From assembly GCA_018067265.1 (NCBI GenBank), contig JAGPUY010000074.1:1-6097 (forward strand): a stretch of DNA of 6,097 nt, in the 5' to 3' direction. The position numbers and the translations under genes are program-made. Within the stretch, counting starts at the first letter, position 1. The number at the start of each line of letters is the position of its first letter. The DNA comes from Oceanihabitans sp. (GTDB lineage: Bacteria; Bacteroidota; Bacteroidia; Flavobacteriales; Flavobacteriaceae). Under the pieces are notes generated by a model, which did not search any database, was not told the origin of the DNA, and worked only from the letters and a program-made list of their open reading frames with translations. Shown here one piece after another: positions 4,560-6,097 of this stretch.

Positions 4560-5435
4560 TTAATGAAAATACTTCTTCCTAAAATGTATGGGAGTTAGTC
4601 CGGTTTTGGCTTTGAAAAATTTTGAAAAATAGGCATAATCCGAAAACTCTAACGTATTTGCAACATTAGCTAAATTATTACTTGAATGTACAATCAGCCT
4701 TTTAGATTCTAGTAGTATTCTTTCTGAGATTAACTGACTTGTAGTTTTGTTTATGGTTTGCTTTACTACTCTATTGAGATGCTTTGTGGTTATATGTAAT
4801 TGATTGGCATAAAACTTTGGCAATTTCTCTTTGTAGAAATGCGTGTTTATGGCATTTTCTAAGTTTTCTAGTATGATAGAATAGCTGGGCGAAACAAGTT
4901 TTTCAGGATTTATATCTGCGGTGTATGCTCGTGTTAATGCTATATAAATACTATTGATAAGGTTTGTTATTTTTAATTCTTTTAAAAGATGGTCTTGTTG
5001 ATATTCGGTATAAACCTCTTGGAATTTTAATTGTAATTTCTGTCTTTTTTCTTGTGGTACTTCTAGTAAAGGCGGGTTTTGATAGGAATAAAAAAAGGGA
5101 AACGAATGCAGGGAATGATCTAAAAACTTCATGTCGTAAAATGTCTGCGAATGGAAAAAGATATAGCCTTCCGGTTTTGTGTCAAATTTCCAGAAATGGG
5201 TTTGTCCGGGTTTTAAAAAGAAAACTTTACCTGGGTTTATAGTATAAGAATTAAAATCAATTTCGTGGGTTCCAGTTCCTTCCGTAAAGAGCACGCAAAG
5301 ATAGAAATTATGGCTGTGTGGTTTGCTAATTAAGTTCTTGTTGCGTTCTATATGGTTAGCAAAAGAATTGATATACAAATCTTTTAATGGCTTCGATTTT
5401 TGAAACTGATCAATTTTTAAAACAGGTATCTTCAT
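4560..5435 (-). CDS. AraC family transcriptional regulator with cupin sensor domain
   Basis: This 291-residue protein has two domains. The N-terminal half is an AraC-type cupin: K38-P-H40-S-H42 opens the first barrel motif, then E52-G-T-G, the turn N67-P-G-K-V-F-F-L-K-P-G77-Q-x-H80-F-W, typical of arabinose-binding-like sensor domains. The C-terminal ~100 residues form the double helix-turn-helix: first HTH around KFYANQLHITTKHLNRVVK, second ending LEFSDYAYFSKFFKAKTG and closing with LTPIHFRK, a canonical AraC/XylS signature. The effector is unknown; H40, H42 and H80 could bind a metal or a small ligand (inference from cupin precedent). The gene is divergent from DUF983 (95-base gap) and converges with the plus-strand methyltransferase. 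No clear TAnnTTTG box is seen on its strand upstream of the ATG. Whether it controls either neighbour cannot be told from sequence alone. Confidence 0.94.
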   Translation of the reverse strand: MKIPVLKIDQFQKSKPLKDLYINSFANHIERNKNLISKPHSHNFYLCVLFTEGTGTHEIDFNSYTINPGKVFFLKPGQTHFWKFDTKPEGYIFFHSQTFYDMKFLDHSLHSFPFFYSYQNPPLLEVPQEKRQKLQLKFQEVYTEYQQDHLLKELKITNLINSIYIALTRAYTADINPEKLVSPSYSIILENLENAINTHFYKEKLPKFYANQLHITTKHLNRVVKQTINKTTSQLISERILLESKRLIVHSSNNLANVANTLEFSDYAYFSKFFKAKTGLTPIHFRKKYFH

Positions 5436-5500
5436 AGAAAATGTCTTAAAAGTACAAAAAATGGCGTTTATTCTATAGGATTATAAAGGTTTTATTATTC

Positions 5501-5508
5501 TAGTTTTG
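5501..5508 (+). promoter_or_regulatory. Candidate -7 box for the DUF983 gene
   Basis: TAGTTTTG matches the Bacteroidota -7 consensus TAnnTTTG and lies 22 bases before the DUF983 ATG. A -33 TTTG at the usual spacing is not obvious. The box falls in the 95-base divergent gap with the AraC gene. Confidence 0.5.
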
Positions 5509-5530
5509 CGGTACCATTAATTCATAGATT

Positions 5531-5875
5531 ATGAGCGTAGTTCTTAATGCATTAAATTGTAAATGTCCCAATTGTAAAAAAGAAAATATCTTTAATAATA
5601 GAGGTAGTTTGTTATTGTTTAAGATTCCTAAAATGAGTGCTAGATGTAACGAATGTGATTTTAAATTTGAAAGGGAACCGGGTTTCTTTTTTGGGGCTAT
5701 GTTTGTTAGTTATGCACTTGCTGTAGCACAAATGATAGCAAGTCTTATTGTTTTTTGGTCTTTTATTGATTTATCTCCTTTAAGAGTCTTTTTGATTATT
5801 ACACTAATAGCCTTTTTACTGGGCGCCGTTAATTATAGAATTTCAAGATCTATTTGGATCTATCTGTTTTATTAA
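5531..5875 (+). CDS. DUF983 small zinc-ribbon membrane protein
   Basis: This 114-residue protein matches the DUF983 family (PF06170). The N-terminal soluble part has two CxxC knuckles, C12-P-N-C15 and C39-N-E-C42, likely binding one zinc ion. The highly conserved F46-E-R-E-P-G51-F-F-F-G-A-M57-F-V-S-Y-A-L stretch leads into the first transmembrane helix (about 53-78), and a second helix spans about 83-103. The protein ends with a short charged and aromatic tail. There is no cleavable signal peptide, so it should sit in the inner membrane with the zinc ribbon probably cytoplasmic. The biochemical role of the family is unknown. The gene is monocistronic: divergent from the AraC gene and followed about 50 bases later by a strong terminator. 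The ATG at 5531 is the start because it precedes the first CxxC by only ten residues. Confidence 0.93.
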   Translation: MSVVLNALNCKCPNCKKENIFNNRGSLLLFKIPKMSARCNECDFKFEREPGFFFGAMFVSYALAVAQMIASLIVFWSFIDLSPLRVFLIITLIAFLLGAVNYRISRSIWIYLFY

Positions 5876-5927
5876 GATTGATTTTTACATGTTTATTGGA
5901 TACTTCTTACCTATAGATAACAAACAG

Positions 5928-5967
5928 AAATAGGGAAGCTACATAAGATAATGTGGCTTCCCTATTT
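5928..5967. terminator. Strong bidirectional intrinsic terminator
   Basis: A 17-bp stem (5928-5944 with 5951-5967, one G-T wobble at 5940/5955) surrounds the 6-base loop AAGATA. The GGGAAGC/GCTTCCC core is flanked by an A-run on the left and a T-run on the right (5965-5969, then AATTT), so it can end transcription in both directions. It separates plus-strand DUF983 from the minus-strand gene entering from the right edge. Confidence 0.92.
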
Positions 5968-5980
5968 TTAATTTGGATGC

Positions 5981-5995
5981 AGCTGTAAAACAGCT
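5981..5995. repeat. Small hairpin downstream of the right-edge gene
   Basis: AGCTGT (5981-5986), three bases, ACAGCT (5990-5995) form a perfect 6-bp inverted repeat between the right-edge gene's stop codon and the large terminator. It could be part of the 3' end structure of that mRNA; no T-tract follows closely. Confidence 0.35.
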
Positions 5996-6011
5996 ACAGT
6001 TTCTTTCGCAA

Positions 6012-6097
6012 TTAGATGCTTTCTACAAATTTTAAGAACACTTTTTTGTGTAATTCTAAATCTAGATTAGGAGAAAGGGATGCGCGTACAATATAGT
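6012..6097 (-). CDS. C-terminal end of an unidentified minus-strand protein
   Basis: A minus-strand frame runs from the right edge to a TAA at 6014-6012, giving 27 residues ending in ...VRASLSPNLDLELHKKVFLKFVESI. The other two minus frames stop earlier, at TAG or TAA, and the composition (alternating hydrophobic and charged residues in a final amphipathic helix) looks like real protein. Placement directly behind a bidirectional terminator also supports a gene ending here. The R-A-S-L segment followed by a C-terminal helix is reminiscent of the ends of fold-type I PLP enzymes, but the fragment is too short to assign a family. Confidence 0.6.
   Translation of the reverse strand, partial: YIVRASLSPNLDLELHKKVFLKFVESI

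Noticed and set aside
4964..5242. Plus-strand open frame of 92 codons with a hydrophobic N-terminus
   Set aside because: It is antisense to the AraC gene. The apparent membrane segment is a by-product of the reverse complement, and no promoter or ribosome-binding site supports it.
1..6097. Mobile elements, CRISPR arrays, tRNA or rRNA genes, phage or toxin-antitoxin genes
   Set aside because: No transposase, integrase, regularly spaced repeat array, tRNA cloverleaf or rRNA segment was recognised; composition is uniform across the window.

Overview
The window looks like chromosome of a member of the Bacteroidota, most likely a Flavobacteriaceae. The DNA is AT-rich, start codons lack strong Shine-Dalgarno sequences, several genes are preceded by the Bacteroidota -7 box TAnnTTTG, and the proteins (DUF983, a cupin-type AraC regulator, an EthD-like protein, an FrnE-type DsbA) are of kinds common in flavobacteria. 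The family assignment is inference. No RNA gene, insertion sequence, CRISPR array or phage gene is visible.

Left part (1-3658, all minus strand, read right to left): a class I methyltransferase (3658-3044), a TetR/AcrR repressor (2934-2371), an AhpD-like carboxymuconolactone decarboxylase family protein (2297-1749), then three nearly abutting genes: an EthD-like protein (1656-1342), a type II haloacid-dehalogenase-like HAD hydrolase (1338-631) and an FrnE/DsbA-like thiol oxidoreductase (626 to beyond the left edge). The last three are separated by only 3 and 4 bases and almost certainly form one operon. A perfect 7+7 bp dyad, CTAAACG-tt-CGTTTAG (2336-2351), lies in front of the AhpD-like gene. 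A 16-bp degenerate copy with the same geometry (2982-2997) overlaps the -7 box of the tetR gene. This is the layout expected of a self-regulating TetR repressor that controls a small stress or detoxification gene set. A second dyad type, TTCCG...CGGAA, occurs in front of both the ethD operon and tetR.

Middle (3659-4522): a 183-bp divergent intergenic region, rich in repeated TTAGT half-sites, separates the minus-strand methyltransferase from a second, unrelated-looking class I methyltransferase on the plus strand (3848-4522).

Right part (4523-6097): an AraC-family regulator (5435-4560, minus) converges on the second methyltransferase and is divergent from a small DUF983 zinc-ribbon membrane protein (5531-5875, plus). 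A very strong 17-bp-stem terminator (5928-5967) separates DUF983 from the 3' end of a minus-strand gene that enters from the right edge.

The most coherent story is a redox- or electrophile-responsive module: a TetR repressor with a single, NemR-like cysteine, two CxxC thiol-redox proteins (AhpD-like and FrnE-like), an EthD-like small enzyme, and a HAD hydrolase that has lost residues needed for classic 2-haloacid dehalogenation. This joint function is inference. The gene families and the DNA dyads are seen directly.
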